DNA from: Strigops habroptila
Lineage: Eukaryota > Chordata > Aves > Psittaciformes > Psittacidae
Length of the DNA stretch: 64,000 nucleotides
Direction: 5' to 3'
Assembly (NCBI RefSeq): GCF_004027225.2
Contig: NC_044283.2
Coordinates: forward strand, 1 to 64,000
Of this stretch, positions 34,901-45,600 are shown in pieces. How positions within the stretch are numbered: the first letter of the stretch is position 1; each line of letters opens with the position of its first letter. The notes below the pieces were generated by a model. It had not been told where the DNA came from. It worked only from the letters and a program-made list of their open reading frames with translations, and searched no databases. The translations under genes and the position numbers were made by a program.

Positions 34901-36473
34901 GAGTGCATGGCCCGATAGAGGTGAGTCACCAGCAGCCCTGTATAAACATGTGTGGAAAGGATCCTACTTGTACCAGCAGGGATCAGAGTAATGATCAGCC
35001 TTTATGCACAGGACATGCAGCTGCTCTGGAAGATGAATCTATCTTCCTCATTGCTGGGGAATATGGATATCAGCGTGCAGAGAGAGGTGCTTTGGGTGTA
35101 GGATACATAAAGTGTCTTTTCCAATAGATTCAGGCCTCTGCATTTCCTCTTGTGCGTCCTGAGTTGTCTGCCTGTGCTTCGGGTGATGCCAGGAAGGGCA
35201 GAGCCCTCACTGTAGGTCTTAGTCAGATGAGTAGAGGAGGAAACAGCTGTGAGAACATCTAGTGACAGCTGGAATACAATGGAGCACTCCAGAACTTCTT
35301 CCCAGCAGCTGATACATCCTACAGCTTTCTTCATGGAAGCAAATACATGTCATTTGATCAATGTTCCATGTCTGTTGGAGATCTCATAGCAGCCTTCCAG
35401 TATCTGAAGGGAGCCTATAAGGATGCTGGGGAGGGACTCTTTGTTAGGGACTGTAGCGGTAGGACAAGGAGTAACAGGTTCAAACAGAAACAGGGGAAGT
35501 TCAGGTTAGATACAAGGAAGAAGTTCTTTACTGTGAGGGTGATGAGGCACTGGAGTGGGTTGCCCAAGGAAGTTGTGAATGCTCCATCCCTGGCGGTGTT
35601 CAAGGCCAGGCTGGACAGAGCCTTGGGTGACACGGTTTAGTGCAAAGTGTCCCTGCCCATGGCATGGGGGTTGGAACTAGATGATCTTAAGGTCCTTTCC
35701 AACCCTTACTATTCTATGATTCTATGTTGTGGGGAGGGGGAAGCAGTGTTATGAAGCACAGAATTAAGTGGGATGGTGCCCAGAAAGGGTGCTCCAGCTT
35801 GTTGGCTGATTCTGGCTACGGGGGAGGATAGGACTGCATCCTGCAAGGGAATACTTAAATCCACCAAGAGCTGGTTGAATATACCTCATGTTCTATACAC
35901 ATCTAAGAGTGGTCTTTGTGGGTAGCAGCACAGCCAAAGATCCCTTCTCTCATCACTGCAGGGTGGCATGGAGCATCTGTAACGCTCCTTCCTGCAAGGA
36001 AAGTCCTTGACACTAAAACCAACAACCCCCCCAAGCAAACCCTGCAGCCCCTACCTGTCACGTCTCACTAGGCTCTTCCTTCTGTCTGAGCAGAGTGCCC
36101 TGAACAGCCTGGAAGTAGAAGTTGCTTATAACCCCTTGCACCTAAAAAGCAACCTCTACAAATACCTGAAGAGTACGTTGTACAAACCTCTGCACAGACA
36201 GCAGGCCCAGCCCAGGGACCAGCGACCAGAGCGGCATCAGCCCAAGCAGGTATATCTTTTGCCTTTGACTAGCCTAGCTAGTGTCTGTTCTGCCCTTCTG
36301 GTGTGCATTCCTGTTCTGTCCCTGCGTTGCAGCATCAGAGCAGAGCCAAAGCCATGGTGGCACCGCTTCTGATGGCTCCTTCTCCTGCCCAAGCGTTAAG
36401 GCCAGCAGCAGCCAGGAGGGATTCCTGCGAGCGCTCCCTGCTCCCCAAAGAGTACGAGGAGTTCCTGCAGTGA
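13963..36473 (+). CDS. M1AP: Meiosis 1 associated protein, M1AP (whole gene, nine coding exons)
   Basis: Joined coding exons give about 526 residues; the human protein, as I recall, has 530. M1AP is a germ-cell protein needed for meiosis I, especially in males, where it works with the ZZS crossover factors (SHOC1, SPO16, TEX11) on recombination intermediates. Identity rests on segments close to human: QVKENFARIQACVSELRSL, DGLQQFKQYSRH, ITILTSQ, KCDLQERLL, YGLPFILKPTSCWQLDWDEL, FHALCHSLL, LLLPSTFP and YNPLH. Boundaries all obey GT-AG and phases agree: exons 14007-14255, 17996-18178, 23321-23498, 31622-31795, 32569-32719, 33889-34030, 34714-34920, 36094-36249, 36333-36473. The family has no named catalytic domain. 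The C-terminus diverges most. The first exon begins at an acceptor at 13962, so a non-coding 5' exon lies upstream. Confidence 0.95.
14007..14255 (+). CDS. M1AP: M1AP coding exon 1
   Basis: The exon begins at 13963 after a polypyrimidine tract and CAG. An earlier ATG at 13963 meets a stop within 16 codons, so the start chosen is 14007. Residues 1-83 include RILIVDVTSPSW and LSLYVVQNQQECLLPF, matching the human N-terminal region. Donor ACG|GTAGGT, phase 0. Confidence 0.93.
14745..14875 (-). mobile_element. Old CR1 3'-end fragment (antisense)
   Basis: Read on the plus strand it carries GATTGGAAAAGACCCTTAAG, then CCAACTGTAAACCC and CTAAACCATGTCCCCAAGTG, the reverse complement of an older CR1 3' UTR. 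The terminal repeat is eroded (CAGAATAATAGATCATTGAG). Confidence 0.8.
15400..15760 (-). mobile_element. Probable ancient CR1-type LINE relic
   Basis: Segments such as CATCTAGTGTTGATCTGAAG, CCTAATTTGCATTTGTTGAC and TTCAGCTTCCAGGG resemble the reverse complement of very old amniote CR1 copies as I remember them. Heavily mutated; limits are approximate. Confidence 0.45.
17996..18178 (+). CDS. M1AP: M1AP coding exon 2
   Basis: 61 codons, phase 0 to 0, residues 84-144. QVKENFARIQACVSEL and DGLQQFKQYSRH are nearly identical to human. Acceptor TTTTTGCAG, donor GAG|GTAAGA. Confidence 0.95.
19578..19665 (-). mobile_element. Short CR1 3'-end copy (antisense)
   Basis: Starts with CATAGAATCATAGAAT, the reverse complement of the CR1 terminal repeat, then GGGTTGGAAAGGACCTTAAG and CCAACCCCCCTGCCATGG. 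Only the last 90 or so bases of the element are present. Confidence 0.93.
22105..22262 (-). mobile_element. CR1 3'-UTR fragment (antisense)
   Basis: Contains CCCTGCCCCGGGCAGGGACA, AGAGCAGGTTGCTCCAAGCC and CCAACCTGGCCTTGAACACT, the reverse complement of the CR1 subfamily also seen at 38.8-39.3 kb. The terminal repeat is lost. Confidence 0.9.
23321..23498 (+). CDS. M1AP: M1AP coding exon 3
   Basis: 178 bases, phase 0 to 1. Begins ITILTSQ, followed by a charged helix (KQLEKKLKDVDL) aligned with the human KQLEEGLKDTDL. Ends AAT G|GTGAGT. Confidence 0.93.
23499..31621 (+). other. M1AP intron 3
   Basis: The largest intron, 8.1 kb. Unique AT-leaning sequence with short A-rich runs near 24940-24965 and 22922-type tracts nearby. 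Open frames within are short, unspliced and unrecognised. No gene or clear repeat seen. Confidence 0.75.
31622..31795 (+). CDS. M1AP: M1AP coding exon 4
   Basis: 174 bases, phase 1 to 1. ILGMDIDVQTIEDNVISLEM matches the human ILGTDIDLQTIDNDIVSMEI segment. The donor CTGA|GTATTT is weak but gives the only phase that joins to exon 5. Confidence 0.9.
31796..32568 (+). other. M1AP intron 4
   Basis: 773 bases, no feature seen. Confidence 0.8.
32569..32719 (+). CDS. M1AP: M1AP coding exon 5
   Basis: 151 bases, phase 1 to 2. CLKCDLQERLLDPALLSGTA matches human closely. Donor AA|GTAAGT. Confidence 0.92.
32720..33888 (+). other. M1AP intron 5
   Basis: 1.17 kb, no feature seen. Confidence 0.8.
33889..34030 (+). 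CDS. M1AP: M1AP coding exon 6
   Basis: 142 bases, phase 2 to 0. Encodes the best-conserved stretch of the protein, YGLPFILKPTSCWQLDWDEL, then FHALCHSLL. Acceptor ATTGCAG, donor CTG|GTGAGT. Confidence 0.95.
34345..34475 (+). mobile_element. CR1 3'-end fragment in M1AP intron 6
   Basis: GGCCAGGTTGGACACAGGGG, AGCAACCTGCTCTAGTGGAA and GGGGTTGGAACTGGATGAGC are the CR1 3' UTR in sense orientation. It lies in the 683-bp intron 34031-34713, with no other feature there. Confidence 0.92.
34714..34920 (+). CDS. M1AP: M1AP coding exon 7
   Basis: 69 codons, phase 0 to 0. YYVIIPSDSATLLVKAIAVR then ELLLPSTFPALL align with human YVIMPSHSLTLLVKAVATRE. Acceptor CTTTTAG, donor GAG|GTGAGT. Confidence 0.95.
35385..35727 (+). 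mobile_element. CR1 copy in M1AP intron 7
   Basis: From ATAGCAGCCTTCCAGTATCT to the terminal ATTCTATGATTCTATG. Very similar to the 3' part of the 5.8-6.96 kb copy, so from the same subfamily. It contains the end of ORF2 (about 90 open codons) plus 3' UTR. The 1.17-kb intron 34921-36093 holds nothing else recognisable. Confidence 0.95.
36094..36249 (+). CDS. M1AP: M1AP coding exon 8
   Basis: 52 codons, phase 0. LNSLEVEVAYNPLHLKSNLY matches human LDSLELEPTYNPLHVQSHLY, followed by a basic Gln/Pro/Arg-rich tail. Acceptor TCTGAGCAG, donor CAG|GTATAT. Confidence 0.93.
36333..36473 (+). CDS. M1AP: M1AP coding exon 9 (terminal)
   Basis: 46 codons and TGA, after an 83-bp intron. RAKAMVAPLLMAPSP corresponds to human RARATVAPLPMTPVP; the rest is divergent and ends LLPKEYEEFLQ, comparable to human FLPSEWEKDPS. 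Confidence 0.9.
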   Translation, partial: HQSRAKAMVAPLLMAPSPAQALRPAAARRDSCERSLLPKEYEEFLQ

Positions 36474-37339
36474 GGCAGGCGCTGCTCCGGGCAGCCAAGG
36501 CATCAAGCTCGGCGTTGGGCAGATCAGCACTTCCCATTGTTTGTTCCTCCTTCTTGTTACGGTTTTGTTAGTCACTAAGTCAGCCAGCAGGAAGCTGCTC
36601 CAGCCCCTCTGTCCAGAGATTGAGCTACCCCCACAATGCCCCACGTTTCCTATTTCTGTCAGCACACATCACCAACATGCCTCAAATTCAGGTTTCTGAG
36701 ACTAGGCTGGGACAGGCCACAAACCACAGATTGCTGTCAGCGGGTGCAGAAAAGCTGCCTCAGGGCGGCGAGGAAGTCAGGCAGATAAATAGGCAGTAAA
36801 CATCATGCTGCCCTCATCCTGCAGGAGCAGAGTGTTTGAACAGGCATAAAACAGGGCTTTTGAATTTAATCTTAAAGCCCAGAGCTCTGCCCTCCTGAAA
36901 GCACTACCCATGGTGATGCCCATTTCCTTGCTTCCATAACTGGTCTCACTGCGCACTGCCCCAGCTCATGGAGGGGTTTGTAGCAAGTGCCAAGCTGGCT
37001 CCTACACAGTGACTGCTCCCTGCAGCTGCAGCACAGCACCCAGCAGCGGCTGCTTGGACCCTCTCCTCCCTATGGCCCATCTGGGCCCATGGAGCTGTTC
37101 CACAAGCCAACACAGCAGTACTTTGGCAGTGTTCAGAAGATGGGGAGAATTGGCCTAGAGCTTTCCAGAGCTTCTGCCCGGTGCTTGCACAGCTCCTAGC
37201 CTGGTTTTCAGTGCAGACACAGGCCAGCTGCCCCTGGCAGGGCAGGAGCTGAGGGCAGCCCACTGGTCTCGCTGGGCTTCCTGGATGCAGAGCACCAGCT
37301 GCCGTTTGTGTTCTACTCTGTTCTGACAAGGTGTTTCAA

Positions 37340-37345
37340 AATAAA
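37340..37345 (+). terminator. M1AP: Probable M1AP poly(A) signal (AATAAA)
   Basis: First canonical AATAAA downstream of the M1AP stop, giving a 3' UTR of about 0.9 kb. Confidence 0.55.
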
Positions 37346-38844
37346 GTTATCCCCTGTAACATTCACTTGGTGCCTACAGTTTGTGATGCGCTCTGTACAC
37401 AGCAACCCCAGCACCGAGCTGTACTTGCCCGAGAAACAGCCACAGCTGGCCACGGTCACTATGCAAACACCATGTTCCTGGGGGCACTGCTACAGCAGGA
37501 GAGCAGAGACAGTGCTTTCCCTTGGGATCCCAGCTTAGTAACAGGCTCTGCAGGCCCCCAGGGCATGGACCTGCTCTTCACATGCCCTGGCAGCGCTCTG
37601 TGCCTGGCAGAAGGCTGCATCTCAAGCAGCTGCTTGGGGTAAGAAATCCAGGGCAGGTACCCTGAGGACAGGGCAGACGCCCCTGCAGGCACAGGGATGT
37701 GTGTTGGTTATGGTGTGCAAGCTGGGGGCAACCCCTGCCCAGCAAGCTCACAGTGGGAGGAACTGGGGAAGGAGCATAGCAAAGGGCGGCAATGCAAACA
37801 AATGGCCCAGTCTGGGACACAAACCAGGAACAATATGAAATGACAAAGCCAGGGAGGCTGGGGAGGACACGAGGGATTAGTGGCTGAACTGATGGTGCAG
37901 GTGGAAGTTGCTTTGGCAGCCATATCATAAACACCAAACTGGGGTCCAAAGTCAACTCCTTGCTGATGGGAAGAGGCAAACAAACAGGGGCTTGTGATTA
38001 TTCCTGGTAGAAGGAAGCTGCTAAAGGGGAAACTTGGGAAGAGAGAAAGAGAATATAAAGGGGGAGAATTACAAAACTGGGGCTGTTGGGGGGTCCCTGT
38101 TGAAAAGCCCTCCATCCAATCGCCATAGTGTGAAGCGGGGCAATAACTGTGCTGTTGCTGTGCCTAATTCTTGACAGCCAGAGGGAAGGTCCATGCTTTC
38201 CCTAACGCCAGCCTGACCAGAGGTACCCTGGCAAATGCGTGGTCTCACACCTGCACCATGAGAGGCCCTAAAGGGGAGGAGGTAGCAGTTATAAGAGGCC
38301 ATATCTTTTAGAATGGGGAAGAGGAAAAGGCAACCCCAAGGGGAAAAGGTTGGTTGGGCTTTGAGCAGCTCCCAAGTCATTTTCTCCTGGTTACAACTGC
38401 CACCTGGCCTGCAGAAACCAATTCTGCTTCTGCTGCATCCCTGCTGTGGCTCCTAGACCAGTATCCCAACATTGCTCAGCTCGCCTGGGGTGTGTGCTTC
38501 CAGCAGAGCAGGGAGCACACAGGCTGCCTCACCTGAGAAGTCTGGTGTCAGACTAACCATGTGCCGCCAAGCCTGGCCCACAGCACCTGCACGGGGCAAC
38601 AGCGAACAGAGCTGCTCGTTGAGGGCCAGTTCTGCACGGCATGAGAGGGGCAGGAGCCGTTGAGCACCTCTGCAAAGCCTGGGGCAGGACTGGCTGCCAG
38701 GATGCACACAGGGAACGTGCGCTGTGCCCACACAGCCGTGGCACACACCACTGTGAAACACCCTGGCTCTCAAAGCAGCAGCAGGTGCTTCCCTGTTCAA
38801 CACATGAAAATTACCTGTACAGAGACAAGGGAAGTGAGGCAAAG

Positions 38845-39297
38845 GAAAGGAGGCCACAAAGATGATCGGGGGGCTGCAGCAGCTCTGCTCTGGAGCCAGG
38901 CTGAGAGAGCTGGGCTGGGGCAGCCTGGAGAAGAGAAGGCTCCTGAAGGGGAGACCTTAGAGCAGCTCCAGTGCCTAAAGGGGCTCCAGGAAACCTGGAG
39001 AGAGGCTTTGGACAAGGGCCTGTAGGGACAGGACAAGGGGAATGGCTTTAACCTGCCAGAGGGGAGATTGAGATGAGCTCTGAGGCAGAAGCTCTTCCCT
39101 GTGAGGGTGCTGAGGCGCTGGCACAGGGTGCCCAGAGAAGCTGTGGCTGCGCCATCCCTGGCAGTGTTCAAGGCCAGGTTGGACACAGGGGCTTGGAGCA
39201 ACCTGCTCTAGTGGAAGGTGTCCCTGCCCGGGGCAGGGGGCTGGAACTAGGTGAGCTTTAAGGTCCCTTCACCCAAACCATTCCAGGATTCTATGAA
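38845..39297 (+). mobile_element. CR1 copy, older subfamily
   Basis: Runs from AAGATGATCGGGGGGCTGCA through CAGCCTGGAGAAGAGAAGGC and TTCAAGGCCAGGTTGGACAC to CCAGGATTCTATGA. It covers the end of ORF2 and the 3' UTR. It shares GGGGCTTGGAGCAACCTGCT with the copies at 22.1 and 34.4 kb but differs from those at 5.8 and 35.4 kb. Confidence 0.95.
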
Positions 39298-41207
39298 AGC
39301 AGACAGAAGAAATCCTAATCTAGGCAGAATCCAGAAAGATCATCTCCTGGTCCTAAAGCCAGGGTTCACTGCAGACTTGCTGCAACAACAGGAAGTCTGT
39401 GACCAGCCGAAGGCTCACTCTGCATTTACCTTATTTCTGATGCCTTCCCAAAGCATCCATTACACCCTGAACTGCTTCCAGAAAGTCATAGGGTGAAGCA
39501 CACAGCAGCAGTCTGAGCAAGAGACAGGTCTTGTCCACAACAGTGAGCCAGAAATAACAGGCTCTCTCCTGATCAGCAGAGACCAAGAACCTTCCCCACT
39601 GCACACACCAGGGTGCATAAACCAAGCAGGCCAAACGCAGGAGCATTCCTCCTGGGCTGCACTTACCCCTTAGTCCTGAGCTGGCTGTTAGGTGAGATGA
39701 CACCACCCTGAAGCAGGAACAATCCCTATCCTTTCCTGCCAGTCAAGGCGCGCAGGGCTCTGCAGGGGCCTGGCGGGTGCTGCAGCATTTGCCTTCCAAC
39801 CGTCACCCTCCCTAGTAAAAGCCACTTCGCACGTCCGACACCTTCAGCTCCACGGGATGGAGCAGACCTGGAGCACCAAGAAACAGTGACGGCAGAGCTG
39901 GAGAGACCCAGGGCTCCGCTCCTGGGGGTGGTTATCATCACTGATCTCCTGGAGCCTCACACTGGAGTCACAACCAAAGATTATGGGCAGCCAGCCTGGT
40001 CCCCGCTATGCAGTGCCCAGAGCTCTTCTCTGGAGCAGGCAGAACTGCCCTTGGGATGACCGCATGGACCTGCCATGGACAGGACCAGCAGCACAGAACC
40101 ACCCAGCAGCCAACCACCAGCAGCAGATGCTGCTGCTCAAGCAGGCTCAGATGATGCTGCTCATGCCTCTCCCAAGCAGGGACTGCCTCAACCTCCCTCA
40201 GACTCCCAAAGCCCCTTAGGCTTTTTCCCTTCTCCTGCAGCAAAATCCCAGAGGGGAAGATGACCCAGCACAGGAGAACAGCCACAGATTAGTCCTGTGC
40301 TGGATTGTTACAGGACTGCGGCTTACCCTCCTGCAACATGGGCATCAGACAAGCGCCCAGTCAGAGCTCACCACCTTGTCACCACCTCACCAGTCTGGGG
40401 ACCTGAACACGATGCTCCAGACTTCCCCAATGGTCTGTGGCTCCTTGGGTCTGAGCAGGGGCTGCAGAAGTCATGCTTAGTCTCTGCAGAGGTACATCAT
40501 AGTGCTGCCTGTCTGAGGGCTGTTCTGCTGCCATCTCTATCCACAGGCTGGTAAACCTGCACAAGTCAGCAGCAGCCTGGACTCAGAGACAACCGGTGCC
40601 AGGGTGTCTGTGAGCCCCACAGAAGGGACACAGAATCTCTCAGAACCACTACCTGCACCAAAAGAACAACCTGGTTTCCCCCTGCATAGTTTTCTGCCGA
40701 AGGGTGGGCACAGCAACCCCAGCCAAAGCCCTGGCCTCAGACCACACAGCAGTGATCACTGGTTTTGCCATTAAAGTCAATGGGATCCAGACTAGGCCAT
40801 CCCAGGCCTTTCAAGAGCAGCTGGGAGCGGGGGGAATTGCCAGGGGATCAGGCAGGTGAAGAAGAGATCCTGTACCTATCCTATAGTCACCAAGCTGCAG
40901 CAGAGCTGAAGCCTGGCCCTGCCCAGCCTTATGCTTGGCAGCCATCACCTTTTCTGCTCCCATCAGCCCACAAAGGTATCTGTGAGCCTGACTCTATCCC
41001 TGAACGCCCTGGCATCTGGGCATCCTAACCACAGCTGGACCCAGCACACACTTTCCTCCATGGTTTCCTCTTAGCTCAGTAGCTCTGACATGGACACGAA
41101 CTTGCCACCTTGTGAACACCACTCAGCTGGGCCACCCTGCTCCCCATCTGTGTACCTGACAGCCCGGACATGCCACAGGCAAACGCTTCATTCCAAGACA
41201 CACAAAC

Positions 41208-41213
41208 TTTAAT
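41208..41213 (-). terminator. DOK1: Probable DOK1 poly(A) signal (ATTAAA)
   Basis: TTTAAT on the plus strand reads ATTAAA on the minus strand, about 330 bases past the DOK1 stop codon. Confidence 0.5.
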
Positions 41214-41540
41214 ATTAAAATAATTTTGTATAAAAATACTTCTGGAAACAGTCTCTCATGCACCACAATGGGCATCCCAGCCCTACGCCTGGCCAGAAGG
41301 AGCCAGAGCAGAGCCAGAGCAGTAGGCACTGGGTGATGGAGCCAGCTCCAGAGCAGAGCAGCACCAGCCATGGCTCTCTTGCTCTTGCTGTGGAAAGGGC
41401 CTCCAGGGAAACGCAGCCCCTGAGCACTGGTGAGCCTCATCCAGAGCAGTCCCTGGCCCCAAGCCACGCCCATGGAGGACAACGCTGCTCCAGGATGGGC
41501 CCCCCCAGTCCTTCCTAGTCCGGCACAGCACAGCAGCTTG

Positions 41541-42611
41541 CTATATCACTCCTAAGTCCTCGTAGACAGGCGACAAACTGCATTCATCCACAGACTGCTC
41601 CTTCTTGCGCACATGCTGGGGCTTCACCACCTGGCTGTAGAGCACCTCCACGTTGTTGTTGTTGCTGCTGTTGAGGCTGGGCTTGACAACTGCCTTCTCG
41701 GGAGCAGCGTTTCCCCGCTGCCTGCCCAGGTCCCCGCTCTTCTCTGTGCCTTTAGGGATAAAGGCTGCCTGGGGCTTGGGGGCAGGCACCGGCTTGGGGC
41801 CCTTGGCCTTGGCCTGGAAGGCCGGTACCGAGTAGTCGTCGGTGCTGGGGCTGTAGGGGTACTCGTAGCCAGCCCGGCCGTCATGGCCCTGGGTGCGCCA
41901 GGCCTCACCTGCGGGACGCGCCTCGTCATAGATGTGGGTGTGCGGGGGCAGAGCGCGGGGAGCACGGCCCTCGGGCTCGTCGTAGATGTGCTCGCCCCGT
42001 GCGGGCGCCGCGGGGCCCTGCCCGCGGCCCTCGGCCCACACCTGCTCGTACGGGCCCGAGTAGAGCGGCCGCAGCTTCCCCTCGTCTGCAGGTTTGCTGT
42101 CGATGGGGTCCGAGTACAGCGAGTCCGGGCGGGGGCGGAAGCCCTTCACTGAGTCCAGGGGCTCCGAGTACACGCTGGATGGGTCCTCCGGCAGCAGGGC
42201 ACGGGGCACCTTTGGCAGTGGGGAGCGGGGGGGTGTGCTGGGGACTGCAGGCTTGGCCTGTGCCACAGGGAGCTCTGGCAGGGTCCGTGACTTCAGCAGA
42301 GACGCCGTGTCTCTCTCCTCTGCCGCCGCACTGGGCCTGGGAGCCAGTCCTGCTTTGGGTGCTGGGGCATCTTCCCCCTCCGTGGGCACCTCCAGGTTCA
42401 GAGAGTCAGCCAGGGCCTGTCGGACAAGCACCACGCTAGGGCTGTCCGAATCCAGGGAGCCACAGCTCTGACGGTTCTCCTCCACCTGCGCTTTCTGCTC
42501 CCGGATGGAGGCTTCCACCAGGCGGAAGATCTCGTTGCCCTGCTTGGTCTCGAAGGTGAAGTTCCCTGGGCCAGAGCTGCAGCGCCTGCCAGCTTCGAAG
42601 GAGAACATCAC
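41541..42611 (-). CDS. DOK1: DOK1 coding exon 5 (PTB end and tyrosine-rich tail)
   Basis: 356 codons and stop, residues 215-570. It starts with [11 protein letters not shown], closing the PTB domain, and then is a disordered Pro/Ser-rich tail. Tyrosines at my numbering 362 (SVYSEP), 380 (SLYSDP), 398 (PLYSGP), 424 (HIYDEPEG), 442 (HIYDEA), 463/465/467 (GYEYPYSP), 474 (DDYSVP), 539 (VLYSQV) and 564 (PVYEDL, six residues from the C-terminus) are candidate SH2 sites. The YDEP and DYSVP sites match the human RasGAP- and NCK-binding tyrosines. Confidence 0.95.
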   Translation of the reverse strand: MMFSFEAGRRCSSGPGNFTFETKQGNEIFRLVEASIREQKAQVEENRQSCGSLDSDSPSVVLVRQALADSLNLEVPTEGEDAPAPKAGLAPRPSAAAEERDTASLLKSRTLPELPVAQAKPAVPSTPPRSPLPKVPRALLPEDPSSVYSEPLDSVKGFRPRPDSLYSDPIDSKPADEGKLRPLYSGPYEQVWAEGRGQGPAAPARGEHIYDEPEGRAPRALPPHTHIYDEARPAGEAWRTQGHDGRAGYEYPYSPSTDDYSVPAFQAKAKGPKPVPAPKPQAAFIPKGTEKSGDLGRQRGNAAPEKAVVKPSLNSSNNNNVEVLYSQVVKPQHVRKKEQSVDECSLSPVYEDLGVI

Positions 42612-45600
42612 CTGCAGGGGAAGCGGAAGGGTCACATCCTGCCCAGCACCTGCTGACACAGCGTATCGTGCGGGCTATGTGTCCTGCTGCACTGATCCTG
42701 CACATCCCACAGGAGAGATCCCATGGGACATCCTGCTCCTTCCGCTCCCCGCAGCAAGGCTGCAGCTCAGCGAGCAGCACCCTGGGGCTGGCTGTGCCTA
42801 GCAGCTGTGCTCAGCACCGTGCAGTGCTGCCCACCAGCCCAGAGCAACGTGTGAAACTGGAGCCGCGTGCACACCTGAGGGGACAGCACTGCGAGACGCC
42901 CCAGGGCCGGAGCTGCAGGTCCTGCTGGAGACCTGCTGCCTTACCTGAACAGTTCCAGCAGGGTCAGCAACTGCCACCAGTCAGTCTAGGAAATAACACA
43001 CAGGTAGCACCGAGAACGGAGTGGTGCAAGATGACGAGTGACAGTTCAGCGCAGGAAACTATTATGGCCAGCCCGGAAAGTCAGCTCTAGTCAGGCAGAA
43101 GGGAAGCGATCCAGAGGCAAGAGATACAAGACACGGAACGTGGCTTTCCACAAGAGAACAGCCAGGAGCAGCAGCTTGGCTACCAATAGTAAGCAACGCG
43201 TTTGCCTTAGCAGCATTACTCTGTTAATGGTATGAAGTACTTTAAAGAGAAGTCTTGCACCAAGGCTGTGTTTCTCAGGCCTGAACTCACGCTCATGCTC
43301 AGGTTCCCACCAGCAGATGCTCACCTCTTTCTGAACCTCAGTCCCTGAATCCAGGTGAGATTTCTGCCCCGTGGGTGCTCTCTCACATGCAGCAGCAGTC
43401 CCTGGGGTTGCTGCAAAAGCCCCTGGGGCCAGACTTCCTGTTGTGGGTCAACACTGCCAAACACAAGCACGGCCAAGCTATCACTGCCTGGGGACCTGTG
43501 GGTGCAGCTGCCTGCTCCTCACACTATGCGAGTTGTGTCCTGCCCTGGCACAGACCCTGCAGATGAGCAGCAGCCTTCCCAAGCACTGCTCAGTTTCCAC
43601 TTCTGTTTTGGTAAAGCGCTGCAGAAGGCACCGTCAGCAGACTGGAGCCGACAGCGGCGCTGCTATAAACGGGAAACCACTTCCTCCCCATCCAGCACAG
43701 CAGGTACCTCTTGCGCTCAGGGTAGCAGCAAGACAGATTGGGGACCTGCTGCTGGAGGACAATGGAGAAGGGACAGACCTACACAGGTCAGCCAGGCTAA
43801 GAGCAATATGCCCTGTAAGGTGACCAAATCTAGAGTAACTGGTGTCTCACACAGCCCCTCCTGCTCTGGCCACCATCCTTCAGAAGGGATAGAGCGAACC
43901 CGGGGCAGAGCCAGGGCTGCAGGGAGCCAAGGTCCCTGGAGGCTAGGGGGAGCTTGTGCACAGCACAGAACTTGCCTGCCCGCAGCACGGGCTGGGGAGT
44001 GCTGGAATGGAAAGTGGGGACAAGCCAGCTGCAGGGCCTGCAATGGCTCTAGCGGGAGTGGGGCAAGGACTGCGTAAGAGAGGGCTCTGCACAGCCATGC
44101 CCAGTGGAGCACGTCCTGCCAGCCCGCACTTCTGCACAGTGACACAGGTGGGAGCCAAGGACTGACAGGCTCACAGGCATCCCTGGAGACTCTGCTGTGG
44201 CTGCTGAGGGCTGCAAAAGCCCCGGCATTCGGCAGAGCCCGCTTCCCAGCTGGCACAGGCTGCTTGGGCACATCAGCTCCTTACCCTCTGGAAAGGGAAA
44301 GCCCATGGGGGAACAGCACACGGCATCCCCCGGTCCCTCACCTTGTCCCGGCCATATCTCCGGAGCAGACGGTAGGGCCAGACATAGAGGATTTCATTTG
44401 TCCGTGGGTCCTTCAGGACGAGGCTGTCACGCTCAGCCTTGAGCACGTAGGCACCGTGCAGCTCGCATCGCTCCGCGGCCTCGGTCCGCTGCACTGTCAC
44501 CCAGAAGGTGTTCACTGTGGGGACAGGGATGCTCAGGGCAGGGCAGAGGAAACCACGTCCCCAGGCAAGGCCTCACCGGCCCAGCGAAGCCCCAGTGACA
44601 GGGCAGCAGCAGAGGAGGCCCACAGAAGGTGGCCCAAAGTCGGGGCAGTGGCAGGTCCCACCTTCGTCTCTCGAGTAGTAGATGGAGTTCACGGCCATCT
44701 CCAGGGCCGGTGCCTCCCCGCCGCCCTCTCTGCCACGCCGGGCCGCCACGCCAGCATCGCTGGGGCCATTCCCCTGGCAAGGGAGAGCAGATCAGCCCCA
44801 GCTCCCCCTTCCCACATCAGCCCCGGGTCCCCTTGCAACCACTGCCCCCCACCAGCCCTCCTGCCCTCCCCAAGGGTCCAGCCCAGCCCCACACAGCTTG
44901 GCCACTCTGCAGCCACACCGAGCCCTTCCCTGCCCAGGGTTGGTGACAGACCACAGGCACAGACCCCCAAGCTGCCATGAATGGGGCTGCGCAGGGGGGC
45001 TGCCCTGGGGCTCCTGGCGTGACCCTAGGCTGTGCATTGGGCAGGGTGCAGAGGACAGCAGCGTCTCCTGGCAGCCCTGCCCTGCAAACCCTGCCCCTCC
45101 ATGCAGCACAAGCCAGCACCGAGACATGGCTTCCTGCGGGGCAGCACCTGGGGGTCCCATGTCTCCATCCCCTGCTGCTCCTCAACCGCTGTGGTGTACC
45201 CATGCAGGTGCCCTGGTGCCGAGGCAGAGAACAGCTCTGCTCCTGGCTGGTGTGCTCCAGCGCAGGCACATCAGTGCCCAAAGCCTAGCATGGACCCAGG
45301 CACGCTCTCCCAGTGCTATGAGCAAGGCAGGGAGCTGATGAAATGACCCAGTAACACAAGGGTCTGTGTCCTGCCTCTGCACAGGCAAGAAGGTGGTGCC
45401 AGTGTCGGTGCACAGCCCGCAAAAGGGAAGCAAGTGCTTCTATTTTAACACATGCAGAACTGAAAGTGCATCGCACACACTCTGTCAGCAGCCCTGTCCC
45501 AGCAGCAGGGTCCCCTAAGGGCTGTGTGGGGGATGCACCCTCAGTGCTACCACCAGATAGCTAAGATCCTCCTCCAGGGAAGACCCACACAAACCAAAGG

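Larger units (their letters stand above)
36474..41207. other. Convergent intergenic interval between M1AP and DOK1
   Basis: Holds the M1AP 3' UTR and poly(A) signal, one CR1 copy (38.85-39.30 kb) and otherwise unique, GC-leaning sequence with many short unspliced frames on both strands. None shows recognisable protein. No further gene seen. Confidence 0.6.

Noticed and set aside
41613-42152. Plus-strand ORF of 179 codons over DOK1 exon 5
   Set aside because: Antisense shadow of the DOK1 tail; no similarity to a known protein.
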